From the NCBI GenBank assembly GCA_038093515.1, contig JBBPSI010000052.1, positions 1 through 64,000 of the forward strand: a stretch of 64,000 nucleotides of DNA, read 5' to 3'. This stretch comes from Butyriboletus loyo (lineage: Eukaryota; Basidiomycota; Agaricomycetes; Boletales; Boletaceae). The notes beneath the pieces were generated by a model. The model saw nothing but the letters and a program-made list of their open reading frames with translations. It ran no database searches and had not been told where the DNA came from. Below are positions 45,001-57,717 of this stretch, piece by piece. A program made the position numbers and the translations under genes. Position 1 is the first letter of the stretch. Each line of letters begins with the position of its first letter.

Positions 45001-46432
45001 ATGGACGGACCCACAAAGGAACTGGAAAAGCTGAGGGCATTAGCAGAGAGCTCGACCAAGGGAAAAATTCCCTCCGTAGAAAGTTCGCTGGACTCTCTGC
45101 TCCACTCCTTGTATGAAGTCAGGAGCAGAATCGAGGCCGGGACGGTTACCCAAGATACGTTCGCATTACTGTCACAGACGGTAGACAGTAAGAAAAAGGA
45201 GATCGACGAGAAGCAAAAGGAGGTTTATAACGCGATTGCAAGAGTCGGAAAGGCTTTGGACAAGGTCTGTCTTCGTTAACCTCCCTTGCGCAGACCGCGT
45301 GCTCATCGCTTCCCCAGAAATTCACGCAGCTTCTGCCCACTTATGACCCCCTCTTCACATCTCATGTCGCCAAAGAAGCACTCGATCGAACGATCGCCTT
45401 GCACCTCCTTCGTACAGGTCAACTCGCTACAGCAGAGACTTTTATCGAAGTACGTCAACTATAGCCTACTTCGCAAACATATTTACAAACAGGCGTAACT
45501 AGGAGTCCGGTGTCCAAATCACCCATGAACTGCGTGGTCGGTTCGTGGAGCTTCACCGCATCATAACAGCACTCCGAAGACAAGATGTCGGCCCTGCGCT
45601 CGAGTGAGTACTGTGTGAGAAAGGTTTCCTCACTTGCAAGCTAAAGTATACCGTCAGGTGGTCTAGGAAGAACCGTTCGTTCCTTCGTCAACGATCTTCT
45701 CCATTAGAATTCTACCTTCACCGCTCTAAATACATACGATTGCTCCTTTCCTCTGATCCATCCAATCCCATTCCAGCGATATCGTACGCAAATGAGGCTT
45801 TGCGAGGCTTCTATCCCGAACATGCACCCGAATTCAAACGCCTCATGACCTGTCTGGCTTACCTTCCCAAGCAGAAACTGGAGCGCTCCCCATACGCAGA
45901 TCTTGCCTCGCCTTCGCTTCATACAGACCTTGAACCACTTTTTGCAAAGGAATATTGTGCAAGTCTGGGAATGAGTCGACAGGTTCCCCTCCGAGTGGTT
46001 GGTGATATCGGTGGCGGCGGCGCACTGGCACGGATTGAAAAGGCGCGGACTGTGATGAAAGAGAAGAAGAGCGAGTGGAGTCAAAGCGACGAGCTCCCTG
46101 TATGCTGTTCGTCTGGATGTGACCATTTGATCGCTGATGGTGTTGTTCCCGTAGATTGAAATACCCCTTGCTCCGGAAAACCGTTATCATTCGATCTTCG
46201 CATGTCCTGTCTCAAAGGACCAGTCCACAGAGCAGAATCCACCAATGATGATGACCTGTGGACACGTTATCACAAAGGACAGCCTACAGAAACTTAGCAA
46301 AGTGAATGGGTCCGTCCCGTCTTTATTTTCTGCCGTCTCCGTATTTGACACAGGGACATCTGCAGACGTGTCAAATGTCCATACTGTCCAACAGAGTCGA
46401 TGCAAGGCAACGCTCTGCGCGTGTATTTCTAG
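45001..46432 (+). CDS. rmd5: GID/CTLH complex E3 subunit Rmd5/Gid2
   Basis: Six exons (45001-45264, 45318-45449, 45503-45603, 45658-46099, 46155-46309, 46366-46432), 386 residues. An N-terminal coiled coil (residues ~20-85) precedes the LisH/CTLH region ([40 protein letters not shown]) and CRA segment ([32 protein letters not shown]). The C-terminus is the degenerate RING of this family: [37 protein letters not shown], ending NALRVYF. With Gid9 it forms the catalytic module of the GID ligase that degrades gluconeogenic enzymes such as Fbp1. The RING splice junction (NG|RVKCPYC) crosses a 56-nt intron. Confidence 0.92.
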
Positions 46433-46485
46433 CATAGCAATACTTAGTGTCCAACCCACCATACTTGTACTGTAACATCCCAACT

Positions 46486-47257
46486 CTATTGTACACGGGA
46501 GAGCACGGGATCAACCCAGCGAGCCTAATCGTGTACCGCTGAGCCAGGCGTCGGCGTGAGTAGTCTAGGAGAGTCGACTTACCATCATCGTCAGAGACTC
46601 TTGCCCACGTTCATCCCGAGTCCGGACGACCGTGCGCTCGTCAATGCTCGGCGTGTTCACAACCTGACCTAATCGCCGCAGCGTCGCAGCGTCAACGTGA
46701 TACCGCCTCGCGAGCGTCTCTAGTTCAGCACTGTTCGTGACAGACTTTCTCGCTTCGAGTAGTTCCGTCAGGGAAGAAGCCAAGACACGGTTCGTCGTAG
46801 ACTGCAGACTCGCGGCCTCTGCTTCCGATCGTTTTCTAGAATGATACATGTTCTGTATGTCCGAGCTCGCCTGAAAAAACAAACAAACAGTGTGAGCGAC
46901 TCCTCGAGACGAATAGAGAACTGCGGCGTCCCCAGACTTACGGTTCGGACTGTCTGCATGTGATGGTCGACTCGCACTGGACCTAGCTGGTTCAGTTTTT
47001 CCATAAAGTGCGGATCCTTGGCATCCTTCTCGATTACTGTCCGAGCGAGTGGGTCAACTCCGGTATAGCGGTGAGCAGTACAAGGCAGCAGAGTATCAAT
47101 GCGTCTGCTTACCTTCATTCTTACTCTCAAAGGCCAATGGTCTTTCGGGTCGTAGACGTGGTGGCTCTGCGGTAGCCGCGACGGGGGCACGCGAGCCTGT
47201 CCCGGGTAGTTTTTCCCTTGGTAGTTTGCGGGCTGCTTTGGAAGGAGCACTGCCCAT
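46486..47257 (-). CDS. Conserved-looking small protein with N-myristoylation-type start
   Basis: Exons 47113-47257, 46942-47036, 46583-46870 and 46486-46524, 188 residues. The start MGSAPSKAARKLPREK fits the N-myristoylation pattern (Gly2, Ser6, following basic residues). A basic Pro/Ala-rich stretch follows, then KDAKDPHFMEKLNQLGPVRV and a helical region (SSLTELLEARKSVTNSAEL, ETLARRYHVDAATLRRLGQ). It ends near MMARWVDP. I have the impression of a conserved fungal family but cannot name it. The last exon was chosen because it gives the short RWVDP ending; another acceptor is possible. It is convergent with RMD5 (53 bp between stops). Confidence 0.6.
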
Positions 47258-47665
47258 GACAAGTCAGGAGATGATGGCAAGTTCGGTGATTCTGGATTAC
47301 AGCAAAAGCCCTTGCAGAGTCTGAAAGCAATTTATTGTCTATATCTTACGGCCATGTTTTTACAGCCATCCGTTATGTACTTATACACGATCATAAACGT
47401 CGACCTAGATTGAGGAATAGAAAATGAGGATAGCAACATTCCAACACTGGCCAAGATCCACATCGTTGTCCAGTTTTATGCCAATAAGGAGTGCGAAGGA
47501 GCATCAGGGAGAGGGTATCAACGAAAGGAATGGAAGTGAGGGTGTTTGGCAACGATCAGGACTATGGTGTGCAGAAGGAAGATAGATAGACAACAGAAAA
47601 AATAACTTCATTCGATGGGAAAACAGAGTAATGTCATGAACGGATTTCGTGACAGAAAAATCATT
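47258..47665. other. Intergenic, no recognisable gene
   Basis: Sequence between the start of the small myristoyl-type gene and the stop of the PUF gene; it should hold the former's promoter and the latter's 3' UTR. Nothing else is seen. Confidence 0.5.
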
Positions 47666-50600
47666 TTAATTGAAAGTACCCATGTTAGCTGGCGTCTGCT
47701 GGTATACTTGATACATAGCATACGGCGGATAGACCTGGGGAACGGTCTGGCCACTGAATGCACCCTGACCCATCCCGAGAACACCACCGGGCTGGGCAAC
47801 ACCAGGGGACTGAGAACCATAAGGAATCGTGGAAACGGAAGTCTGAGCTATTGGAGCTGTGGCAGGCAGGGTTCCGTTACGACGAATTGTTGCACGAGGA
47901 CTGCTGATATCCGGCGAACGAAGAGCAAATGGGTTGAATGGATCTGAGGACGGGGAGAACGCTGACGGGGGGTTCGAAGTGCGAGGACGGGCAGGGGCAT
48001 TACTCTGACCGAATGTGGGATCGATATGTAATTGAGGTGGTCCAGACTGGGGGTTCTGGCCCCCCATCTGCAAGGCAGCCATCATAGAGGCCAAACCCTG
48101 GTCGTTGGATGGGTATCCGGAAGGGAGACCAGGGACACCGAAAGAGTTATGAGGTGGCCCCTTTTTACCAGGCGGACCGTTAGTGGTGTATGTTGGTTGG
48201 TAATTAGGAATGGGTAGGCCAACTTCCTCGATGAGACGACGGTATGCTTGAGTAGCGATCACCTTTAGTTCAATCAGCACGCGCTTCGTTGCTTCAATGA
48301 AGTTCGGTTTGTCAGCAGGGTCAAGGAAAGGACTTGTCAGAATTTTGTGCACGACAGCAACACCGTTTACTTGGTCTCCCAAGACATCTGTTAACACATG
48401 GTCCCCATGCGACGAGAACAATGCCTGCACAATTTGACGTGATGCCTCAACCTCGATCTTTTGGTTGACGATTCGGAGGACAGTAAGCGACGCCAGTTTG
48501 TGCGTGCAAAGATGCGACAGGTGGGGGGTAAATCGTGGCGCAAGTAGACTGTATCGTGATGGGAACGAAGACGTCTCCAACAACCAGGTCAGCAACAATG
48601 CGCCATTTGGATTAGTGGCGAGGGGAATTGAATTGAGAACCACGGCGGTAGCGATACGCCGTTGCTGACTGACGCTGATGTGAGGGTTCTCGAGACATGC
48701 CCTCATACTCCTTGCTCCAAAACGGCCTTGGGCAATTTCCCACATACGATCGACCATAGCATCAAAGATGAAGTCGTTCGCAGGTGCACCAAAGCGCAAG
48801 CAACATCTAATAGATCAGTCAGAGATAGAGGAAGCGAAGAATTGACAGGTGACATACTGCACGACATAATTCCCGAACTGATCGAGGAGTAACGGAGGTG
48901 CATAAGGCCTCAGGTTTTGCACAATAAGTGCAACTTCCTCGGGAGTCTGCACACACTCAATGATCTTCTGTGCAGCCCACGTTCCGTTCTTGTGAATTCC
49001 GATCATAGCCAGATGAGGCGTAATTCGTTCCAACATCGCAAACCTTGGACCTGCGGAGCATTTCTCGAACAGCTTTTGGACGACCTGGTGGCAAGTTCAG
49101 AGAACATGCATGGAATTCATCCAATGTTGGTAAATACCAACCGTGTTTCCAAGCCAGTCAGAAGCCAAGTCAACAATCTCCCCATCAAGAAAGTCCCCTG
49201 CAACCTGATCGGTTTCCTCGACAGACATCGTGCCAGAATCGAGTCGCTTGCGGAGCTCGCGAAGCTTAGAAGCATCCCATCGCCTGTTGTTCGGTCGCTC
49301 AGACACAAGGGGTATCGTGGTGTAGTACATCGTAGGAGGCCGGAATTCTAATCAAAGTATGAGAGAGAAGTTGCACAGGGTGCCTAGGTGACTGACCAGA
49401 AAGGGCCTGGATGTCTGCCTCCGCATCGGTACTCCCTTTAGCGAGCTCTCGCATGATCATCTGTTGTTCCGTCACGGAGGGGGACCACCCAGCAGGCTTG
49501 GAAAGTCCATCAGAAACATAAGCTATGTTATGCATACCCGAGCCGATCATGCTGAGAAGCAAGTTTGAACGGTAGTTCTCGACCGTTCCTCCAAGAACCT
49601 GTTGGTCTGCGGGGATCGTCGAAGCACCTTTGACGCTCCGCAATGCATGGATAGTTGCACCGACACTCAGGTCACCAATACCTTGTACCGCGACACCGGG
49701 GCTGTCATCCTGTGCACTATTTCCTTCTTGACCATTCTTGACTGGTACCTTGGCGAACCCAATGCGGATGGCTCCAACGTCACTACCCAACACATCACGA
49801 CCGTTCAATGCCTTCCTCGCACGAACAGCATCATCGAGGCGTTCAAAGTTGACTACAAAGTGTCAATGACGTATTTGACGTTCAACAGGAAAGCAATAAC
49901 TAACTGAATCCACAATTCTTGTGTGTCAAAACACGGGCAGACTCGATGGGTCCATAGGGGCTAAAGACATTCAGAATTGTGGCAGGAGTCGTGGTACTTG
50001 GAATGGAGCCAATCCACAACGCGCGGGTAGGAGTGGACTGCAGCTGAGCGTCCAAGCCTCCTAGGCCAGGGCTAGCACTCTTACCCATGCTGTTGGGTGA
50101 GGTTGCACCAGAATTCGTGATAGTAGTGCCCTTCGCGGGCGCAACCGGAGCACTGTCGGCTTTTCCGAAACCGATTCGTACTGTCTGTCCATTGGGCATG
50201 CCAATGTTGCCTCCAAGACGGTTCAGAACATCATCTTTTGCACGGATAGCATCCGCTTGATCGACGAAATTGACGAAGCCACACTCCTGAACCTAGCGGT
50301 GAGCATTATTCTCGAGAGACCGGCCTGAACGGACCTTCTCAGGTAACAACCTTAAACTCTCGATGGCACCATAGGGGGCAAAAACATGAATGAGTTGTTC
50401 GCTGGTCACAGCACTATCAAGGTTACCAATCCACAGCGATCGAGTAGGTGTCTGAATCTGTGAATTGTTGTTGGCTTCAGATTTCGGTGAGACGGCCCTT
50501 CCTTGGGAGTTAGGGGCAACGAGGTAAGCCGACGCGCGGCTAACCTCACCGTTAGGAAAATGGACAGTAGGCGAGGACGCATTGCGGGACGCTAACTTGG

Positions 50601-51853
50601 CATCCGACCTGAGAATACCGGCAGGGCTGGCGAGGCTGCTTGAAGCAGGAACAAAGTCGTTCATGTATGGAGTCTGAACCTCGCTCGTCGTAACACGGCG
50701 TTGAAGAGATCGGATGGGATCGTCGAGAATCCCGACAGATATAGCACGCGGCCGTGAGGTTAGTGCACTACCAGGGGAGAGGTGATCAGTCTGTTTAAAT
50801 CCTTTGGCAACATAAGACGAATGCAAAAGGTTTGCATCGGAGATGGATCCGTCATATGAGCTGAGACGCTGGCGTTCGTACAACTGGTGGGTCTCGTAAT
50901 TTTCAAAGAACTCTTCGTCGTCTTCACCGCTTGGCGTAGCCAACAACGAGGTGGCGCCAGAAGAACGTGCCCGATACGGGTTGGACACTGTACTTGCGCG
51001 CAGGCGAGGTGGGTTGGCCAAGTTTCCTGCAATCGCCGCTTGCGCCTGTGTACGTAACTCGGAAATTGTGGCTGCTGGGGGTGGACGGTGACTGTCATCC
51101 AAACCAAGGTAATCAAGAGTGTGGACATCAAAGTCATCAGCCGAATCCGCGGAAGTCACAGAGCGTAACTCGTCCAGAACAGGAAACGAAGAGCCAGGAT
51201 GATTTGTGGATGACAACCAAGACGACGAGAAGATGGAGGGTCCAAATGGGTTCATTAGGCCAGAAGATGGCAAGGTCAATGAACCAGACCTAAGGCGACT
51301 GTTACGCTCGACGACTCCTACGGGTGTACCGGTTGCGGTGTTAGGAGTAACGGAGGTGGCCGAATGATGAAGACCAGGACGCTGAGGTACGACAAGGCTA
51401 GGAGGGGTGTTGACATTTTGCTGCTGCTGGGTTTGTTCTACAAAGGACTCGGTAGAGGATGTCGTGCTGCTCAATGTGTTGGAAGCAGCAGCAAATCTCT
51501 GAGCTGCGAGGTGAACATCGGAAGGGAGAGTGCCGGCCCTGGCTCTCCTAAAACCGGGAGGATATGCCGATGCTGGGGCAATGTCACTATCACCCTGAGA
51601 TGGGATATTGGATGTCAGGTCATTCGGCGGAGACCCAGAAGGCGCAAGGGCGCGTAGCGCAGGCGGCCTGTATCTTCCTAAGCGTTCTTCCGCTTGGATC
51701 TCCCGCGCTCTGCGGTGTCATTATTAACGACAACGGGGATACAAAAGAAAGGCGCTCACCTCTTTGCAAAGGCTGCAGACGGTGCCGGAGGTGGAGTTTT
51801 GCCCGAGGAAACTCTTGAATAGGAGCCATTGTTGTCGGAGGCAGATAAAGACA
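47666..51853 (-). CDS. RRM-PUF RNA-binding protein (Puf2/Jsn1 type)
   Basis: Start ATG at 51853 (MSLSASDNNGSYSRVSS), stop at 47666, at least seven exons, roughly 1,280 residues. The first third is Ser/Pro-rich and low in complexity. Two RRM domains follow: one starts TRSLWIGNLDSAVTSEQL with RNP1 ECGFVNFVD, and the second TRALWIGSIPSTTTPATI with CGFVNFERLDDAV. Then come PUF repeats (VVQKLFEKCS, MIGIHKNGTWAAQKIIECVQ, LLLDQFGNYVVQCCLRFG, RFGARSMRACLEN, HGDHVLTDVLGDQVNG). The C-terminus is Gly/Pro/Gln-rich. Jsn1/Puf2-type proteins bind mRNA 3' UTRs, often of membrane or mitochondrial proteins, and control stability and localisation. Exon borders in the middle are approximate. Confidence 0.88.
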
Positions 51854-52675
51854 TTATAGGGCTTGTTTTCGTGTGCAATTAGAGATTACCGTTGGGTTGT
51901 GGATGGAGATTAACGGACGCCCGTCCGCTTTTTCGTGCAATGGGTGGAATAAAGGAAAACCCGAGCTAAGGGCCAGACGGATGGAATTTGGAGGGTCGTG
52001 TCTGCGATGCGGAAAGTCGAGGGAGGAGACGTGTCAATGAATTAATACGCTTGGGCGGGAATGAACTAAAGAAAAAGACGCTGAAAAGGCTAGTAAAAGC
52101 AAGGATATTTGATGGACGATGTCCACCAAGCAGTACTTTAAAGACCTGGTGTACTTGGACCAGAGAAATATGGAGTACTAAGTAAGATGGGTAGAAATTT
52201 CGTGGTTGGGAGCAAACCACGGTCAAGAAATCCAAGCGACCTTTTCACACTCCGCTAGTGACCTATTCGACTGCCTGCGCTTCCTTTCCCAACGACAGAG
52301 ACTAGCCGAGAGCGTGGTCAGGTCGGGTTTTCGTTCGCTGAAGAACCGGCCGCCCGATGCACAATATCTGTCCGTCTTATGTCCACTCGGCCGACAGATG
52401 CGAGACTTGTAATATATGGACGTGTACATGTTCTCATTAAGTGGGCTCGGGCGAGCTGACCCAGGGCCAAGAAAAAGGGCAGAATGCAAAGGAGTGCACT
52501 GCTCAAAGCCGAGTGGGGATCATAGAATACTGAAGGTATACAAACGTGACGTCGAAAAATACTTGATACAATTTCTAGCAAGCGTGAAATGTGAGCGGAC
52601 ATCAGGACGAAACTTAAGACGAGGGGGAAAACAAGTAAGCGTGGGCAAAGTCTCGACTGGGCAACGGTCGGCGAA
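51854..52675. other. Long intergenic region upstream of the PUF gene
   Basis: 822 bp between the PUF start and the stop of the next minus-strand gene. Open frames here are shadows. It likely carries the PUF promoter and a long 5' UTR, which regulatory RNA-binding protein genes often have. Confidence 0.5.
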
Positions 52676-55600
52676 TCAACAACGTCGAGCACACTTCATC
52701 CTTGGTTGGGCAACGCGAGATCGTGCGGCAACTGCATCGGCAACCCTCCTTGACCGCCGCAATGGCTTCTCTCTTGGAAGACTTTGTTTAGATCCGGTGT
52801 CAGCTTTCCCGGTCGTTCCAACCTCGTCCGTTTCCCAGTCGGGATGGACACACAAAACACGAAATATCTCTTGCTCTGTGGGATTGAGTGGTATTTCTGG
52901 AAAGGCAGTGCTTTCTTCAGTCGACGTCGATGGGTGCAGCGCAGCTAGTGCAAGGTTGACGGAGGGTGGGATGGCTAGCAATGGTTCTGCAACAAGTCCA
53001 GCCTCGATAGGAGCTTCCCATACATCCTCTTTCGCTGACCTTCCGTGGTCAAGTCGTGGTATAAGTAATGGATTCCCGACTCCGGGAAAAGAGCGCGAGG
53101 CACTGAAGGGTGGTCCAAACTGATTGAGTGACCTCCCTGATGTGCTCTCCTGGTAAAATTCCTGCAGAGCGGTAGGAAAGCGCATGACAAGGTCGTCAGA
53201 GAGAAAAATTCTCTCTATTCCCTTTGGTAAACCATGGGCATACAGGCGAGCGACACTGAGAGGGGCCCAAATTCCATCGATGGACAAGGAGTGATGAGAC
53301 ACGTTAACACACGCGTTAGGGAGAGGCGATGGAGGGGACAGAGAGAGGTGAGACAGAATCGTACTGAGATTCACGAAATCTGTGTCAATGCGTCTCAAGA
53401 GAAGGGTCGAACCGAGCATGGTCTGGTATACAGAAATACCTACGAACAAACTCGGGTTAACATCCGTCATAAAACTGGGTGTATTCACTACGTACCTTCA
53501 ACCTGGGTTGCACAAACATCAGGGCTGCCTGGACGACACGTACGGACTACCACAACGTCTGGAACCACAACTACCGATGAGGAGTGCGATGGGCGGACCA
53601 TTAATTCGGTATGACAAGTTCCTGTCGCTTTGACCGGCGCTACCTCATCTTGTTTAGGTTCAACGGATGGCGAAGGAGCGACTTCATCTGAAGCACGTTG
53701 TGGGAGCAAGCCACAATCTGCATGCATCCTCATTCCATTGGCCCATCCGTCCTCAAATTCATTTGGGTGCACGCTATCTGGGCCAAGCAACTCAGCATCC
53801 TGCCAAGTCAGTGCGCAACCTTCCCTATGAATTCCGATCGGAAACGAGGACGGAGAGGGTGATGCAGGCAATACAAAAGGCGAATGGGGGGGCTGGAAGG
53901 TGAAGGAACCCACGCCAGATTCAGAAATGGGGGAGGAGGATGACTGATGGGACGAGCATGTAGATGGGGAGTATGGCAAGACTGAAAACCCCGGTGAAAA
54001 CGCTCCAAGGAAGGCGAGAGACTCATGCTCGTCCGGTTCCATTTTTAGAACGGGCAAATCCTGTTGACCTTCCGGAGTACCAGTCCAGCCACTCTCAAAT
54101 TCCCATTCCCAGAACTCCAGGGCGTCAAAATTGAGGTCGTCCGTGGTCGGTAGCTTGACAGTGGCTGATGATACGGTGGATGTCGGTGCGCAATCGAGAT
54201 CTTCCCAGGCATCCAGCATGTCACGGATGTCGGCGGACTCGTGCTTGAATGGCTGAAGGTCATCGGTTGTCTCAACCTTGATTTGGGGAGCCGGTGCCGG
54301 GGAGGGGAGAAAGAGAGAGGGGTCCCACTCGACGTCCGAATCGAGATCAACGTCGAAATCGTCGTGGTCCGAGTCCGGAGGGGGGGACGCGCTCCAGGGA
54401 ACGGATGGTGACCGCCTCCTCTCGTCGGTTGCCGCGCGACACTGGGCCGAGAACGATAAGGAGTGAGTGCGTTCGTCGCAAGTCGGTGTGTAGCACGGCA
54501 CGGAAATGGACCGACGCGGATATGGCGGGAGACTCCACGGCGCCTCAGGCGGGTCTGGACGTGTGTGGATGTCATCAGCATCCTCGGCGCCGGTGTCGTC
54601 ATCTTCGGACGAAGGAGTCACGTCATTCGATAGGTCAATGACTTCTCTCGGCTGGGATGCAGCGGGTGGGGTCGGGGCGCGCAGGAGAGACGGCCGGAGT
54701 CGGAGAGTGAGCTTCACCTTAGGGGGCCGCTCGTCGTCGCTGGAATCAGCGCTCAACTCACTATATCCGCTGTCAATCGCAGGACTCTGGCTGTCCCGAC
54801 CAACGCTTGAACTTTCCCGAGATCCGTCGGGATCACGTTGACAACCCCTCCTCAATCTTTTCCTCTTCTCTCCACATTGCGCCTCGTCGCTGTTTGCGAG
54901 CTTCTTCGGTCCTGGCTGTAAATCGTCGCCATGAGTTTCCGAAACCTTCCTTCCCTCCTTTCCATATTCGCAGAGACGGATTCCGGCACGTGCGAACGGA
55001 CACGAGACACCTGCCGCCTTGGAAAGGTACCACACCATCGTGCCCCGTCGGAAGTTCGTAAGCCGTTCTGCTTCGAGTGCACCTTGGGCAACCTGGGCAA
55101 CACTCTTGTCGTTGACCCCCGTGTCCTTCGAACTGGGCTTGATCGGGTTAGTTGCTCCGCCCATCCTGCTGTATAGTGCAGGTAGGAGATCATCATCCGC
55201 GAGAGTTCCAGATAAAACATGCCGAAGAAGGAGAGGGTGGTCTTGCTGCGCCTCGCATCGTGCCATATGATTCCGAACGTAGGTAGTGATAGCCTGAGAT
55301 GCAGCGGAGACGCTGACCAGGAAAAGCAAGACCGATGAGCAACCGGAGATAAATGCAATGCAATTAATATAAAGCAGGCAACGAGACCGAATTCAAGGGC
55401 ACGAAAGCTGAACGGGCGAAAGATGGAGGGAGCACGTACTTTTGGCACATTAGACCATATTTGAGGGTCATTTCCGCGAGATCTTTGATCGTCATTGCGC
55501 GATTTTCCTGGAGGACGTGAGCGTGAGAGATGATGTGTGTGATGTATCGTGAGCGGTAGATAGTGAGGTGGAGACAAGAACTCACGATTGAGAGGAAGGA

Positions 55601-55885
55601 CCGACCAATCGCTTGGAAGACCTTGTTGGATGCATCTTCGGGGTGAAGCATGACACCGGGGAGGGGAAAGACGGGGAAGCATGGAGCTGGTGTGCGAGGG
55701 ACGGGGTGGTGAACGGCGGGGATAGGCACGGGCTTGATCCTGCGTGGCGCAGGATGCGGGGAAGGGGTGCACTGTCTCAAACGTGCACTTGGTTTGAGAA
55801 TGGAATTTTTTCGGATACGAGTACCATAATTATGCTGAGAAGAGCTGGGATGGTGAAGGGATGGTTGCTGGATGTGCGGATGCAT
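52676..55885 (-). CDS. Transcription regulator with GDS1 winged helix and KilA-N/APSES-like domain
   Basis: Exons 55586-55885, 55440-55507, 53496-55312 and 52676-53439, 982 residues. After a Pro-rich start comes the GDS1 winged-helix domain (residues ~82-190): SNKVFQAIGRSFLSI, MTIKDLAEMTLKYGLM, SQAITTYVRNHMARCEAQQD, HPLLLRHVLSG. A RGTMVWYLSKAAGVSCPFARA element follows, as in fungal GDS1-type regulators. The long middle is acidic, Ser/Pro-rich. Across the last intron a KilA-N/APSES-like module begins (EGISVYQTMLGSTLLLRRID, TDFVNLSTILSHL, GIWAPLSVARLYAHG). The C-terminus is basic (RRSRRVADAVAARSR). Both modules bind DNA in relatives. A strong TATA region lies upstream. Confidence 0.8.
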
Positions 55886-56412
55886 TGAGCGACTGGGGTC
55901 TTGAAGATATGTGTCAGAGGCTTGTCATTACTATTGGCGCGCGCGGAGTTGAATATGTCCGACCAACGAAGGTGGAGAGATATATATAAGGCTTTTATAA
56001 GGATTATAAGGAGCAGGGTAAGGCAGAGTCGGTGGATGGCGGGATGGTGATGGTGAAAGACAAAGGGAGGGGGAGGGTAACGAGCCCGACGACGTGACAC
56101 CCAAAATTACTTGAATTCATCAAAATTCAAAAACAGCTGCGTACGTATGTCACGTAATTGTATCACGTAATCAAACTACCTCCCCGATCATTTTTGTGTT
56201 ATCAGCCCCTCCAGATTGGGTCGACTCGTGCGCACAAACGGCTCGTAGCCAGTCAACTGCGTGCCAGGCAACGGACAACAAAAACACAGTGTTCACACAC
56301 GACGGACGCAGTAGACTCGGATGTTTTCCTCGCTTCCCACCGCAAACCCTTCATAACGAGTCACCCTGTCACAGAACCCGCAGCATGCGCATGAGAAAGT
56401 TCTCAGCGCTCG
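55886..56412. promoter_or_regulatory. Promoter region of the GDS1/KilA-N gene
   Basis: 527 bp with no gene. An AT-rich stretch around 55979-56010 contains TATATATA and two TTATAA-type elements, about 95-125 bp upstream of the minus-strand ATG at 55885. The right half is also the 3' flank of the H1 gene. Confidence 0.5.
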
Positions 56413-57239
56413 TCAAAGCAATATCGAACCACCAGATCGAATGACGTAAACAAAGCTATCCGCGAACACATTCAAATCACCGCCACCCTCCTTGTTGAAC
56501 CAGCAAACGCCTGAGAAGAGAGAAGAGAAACATATTTGGTAGCGCTTCGTGGTCGCTTTTCTTGTCTCCCCGGAAAAGGTACCACACGCGCCTTCTTTGC
56601 CACAGAAGTATACCATCTTCAAAGGTTCTTCTTCCGTCAAAGGAGGTATTTTGCTCTTGATGGTGGAAACGGAAGGCATTTTCACTGTCCCCCTAGCCTT
56701 TGTTGCTATCTTCGAAGGAGGTTTCATGTTCGAGGGTAACAATCGTAGAGGATGCATATTCACCTCCGTGGCGATCTCGCCTCTGTTGGGATCCAACTTC
56801 ACCTTGCCCGACGGACCTACATACGAAATGATGGGAGCTCTGCGGGACTGACGCTCGTAAAACCAACCCTTTGGAAGCACAAAGTCACCGCCGCGCGTGC
56901 CGTGCGCGATTAAGTTGACTGGTAGCAGCAGCATTCATAGGGAGACGGTACTCTGAGTCGACAAACTGTAGTCACTCAGCCAATAGCGGGAACCACTAAG
57001 CAGAAGAGACTGACCTTCTTGATTGCCGGTCGGGAGACACCATACATGATCCCATCTGGAGTTGTCGCTATGCATTCCTGATGAAGCACCCTCAAATGCT
57101 CGTATTTCTGCCGTGGAAGCGATCTGAACGCGAGACATACCGTGATCATATCGGTCCAAGGCGGATGTGACCTTTGCGACGCATTCTCTATGGTTTTAGT
57201 ACTCTTTTCTTTTCTTTTCTTTACAGCGGAGGCAACCAT
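56413..57239 (-). pseudogene. Linker histone H1, probably disrupted
   Basis: Exons 57141-57239 and 57015-57077 encode a basic N-terminus (MVASAVKKRKEKSTK) and the start of the H1 globular domain (RSHPPWTDMITECIATTPDG, MYGVSRPAIKK). A third exon from 56965 continues YRLPMNAAATSQLNRA, but the frame then meets a stop near 56888. The next conserved part (GGDFVLPKG, then after a 51-nt intron PSGKVKLDPN) lies in a different frame. The tail, normally Lys/Ala-rich, is here poor in lysine and reads like a drifted remnant. H1 binds linker DNA at the nucleosome dyad. The frame change could be a real lesion or a single-base sequencing error. Confidence 0.65.
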
Positions 57240-57717
57240 GCTCGTCTGGATGAGACGCAAATTAGGGGTATTGCTGATTCATCACGTGATCACCATCATC
57301 GCGCATCGTTGCGTCGTTAGCCAAATAAAATCTGTTCATTCATTCCTTTGTACGAAGTGAAGCGAAACCATGGCACTGAGGTATCGCACGAGGGCGGTGC
57401 TGTGAGACCGTGCGCAGCGTCGCGTTGATGGTGATATGGTAACTCAGTAGCGGAAATACGGTCACTGCGAGGTAAAAATGACCGAATGCTTGTGGTGTCG
57501 ACCGTGTCAGCTCGTTCCAGAGACGGCGAGGTACATACGATCCGAACTGTGTGGTGGATGGACTGTCCTGCGACTGTGAGCACGCCGTGACCACGTCTCT
57601 AACGGTGGCAAGAACCAAGCGGTACCCACGGCAACGACCGGTGTTCTTCTTGGACCGACCAGCCCCTTCACTGTTTCACCCAGTTTCATCCTTCTTGGAA
57701 GAAAACGAAAGAAAACG
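57240..57717. promoter_or_regulatory. Divergent intergenic region, H1/adenylate-forming homologue
   Basis: 478 bp between two start codons. It contains no gene; open frames on either strand lack family resemblance. No clear TATA box is seen. Confidence 0.4.

Noticed and set aside
46486..46560. A tRNA-like stretch on the minus strand (GGCTCAGCGGTA followed by GGGTTGATCCC)
   Set aside because: The spacing does not form a cloverleaf, the T-loop lacks GTTCGAAT, and the region fits the last intron and exon of the small gene there.
53488..55329. Treating the 613-codon minus-strand frame as a complete gene
   Set aside because: It lacks the GDS1 winged-helix start and the KilA-N part, which join cleanly through flanking introns.
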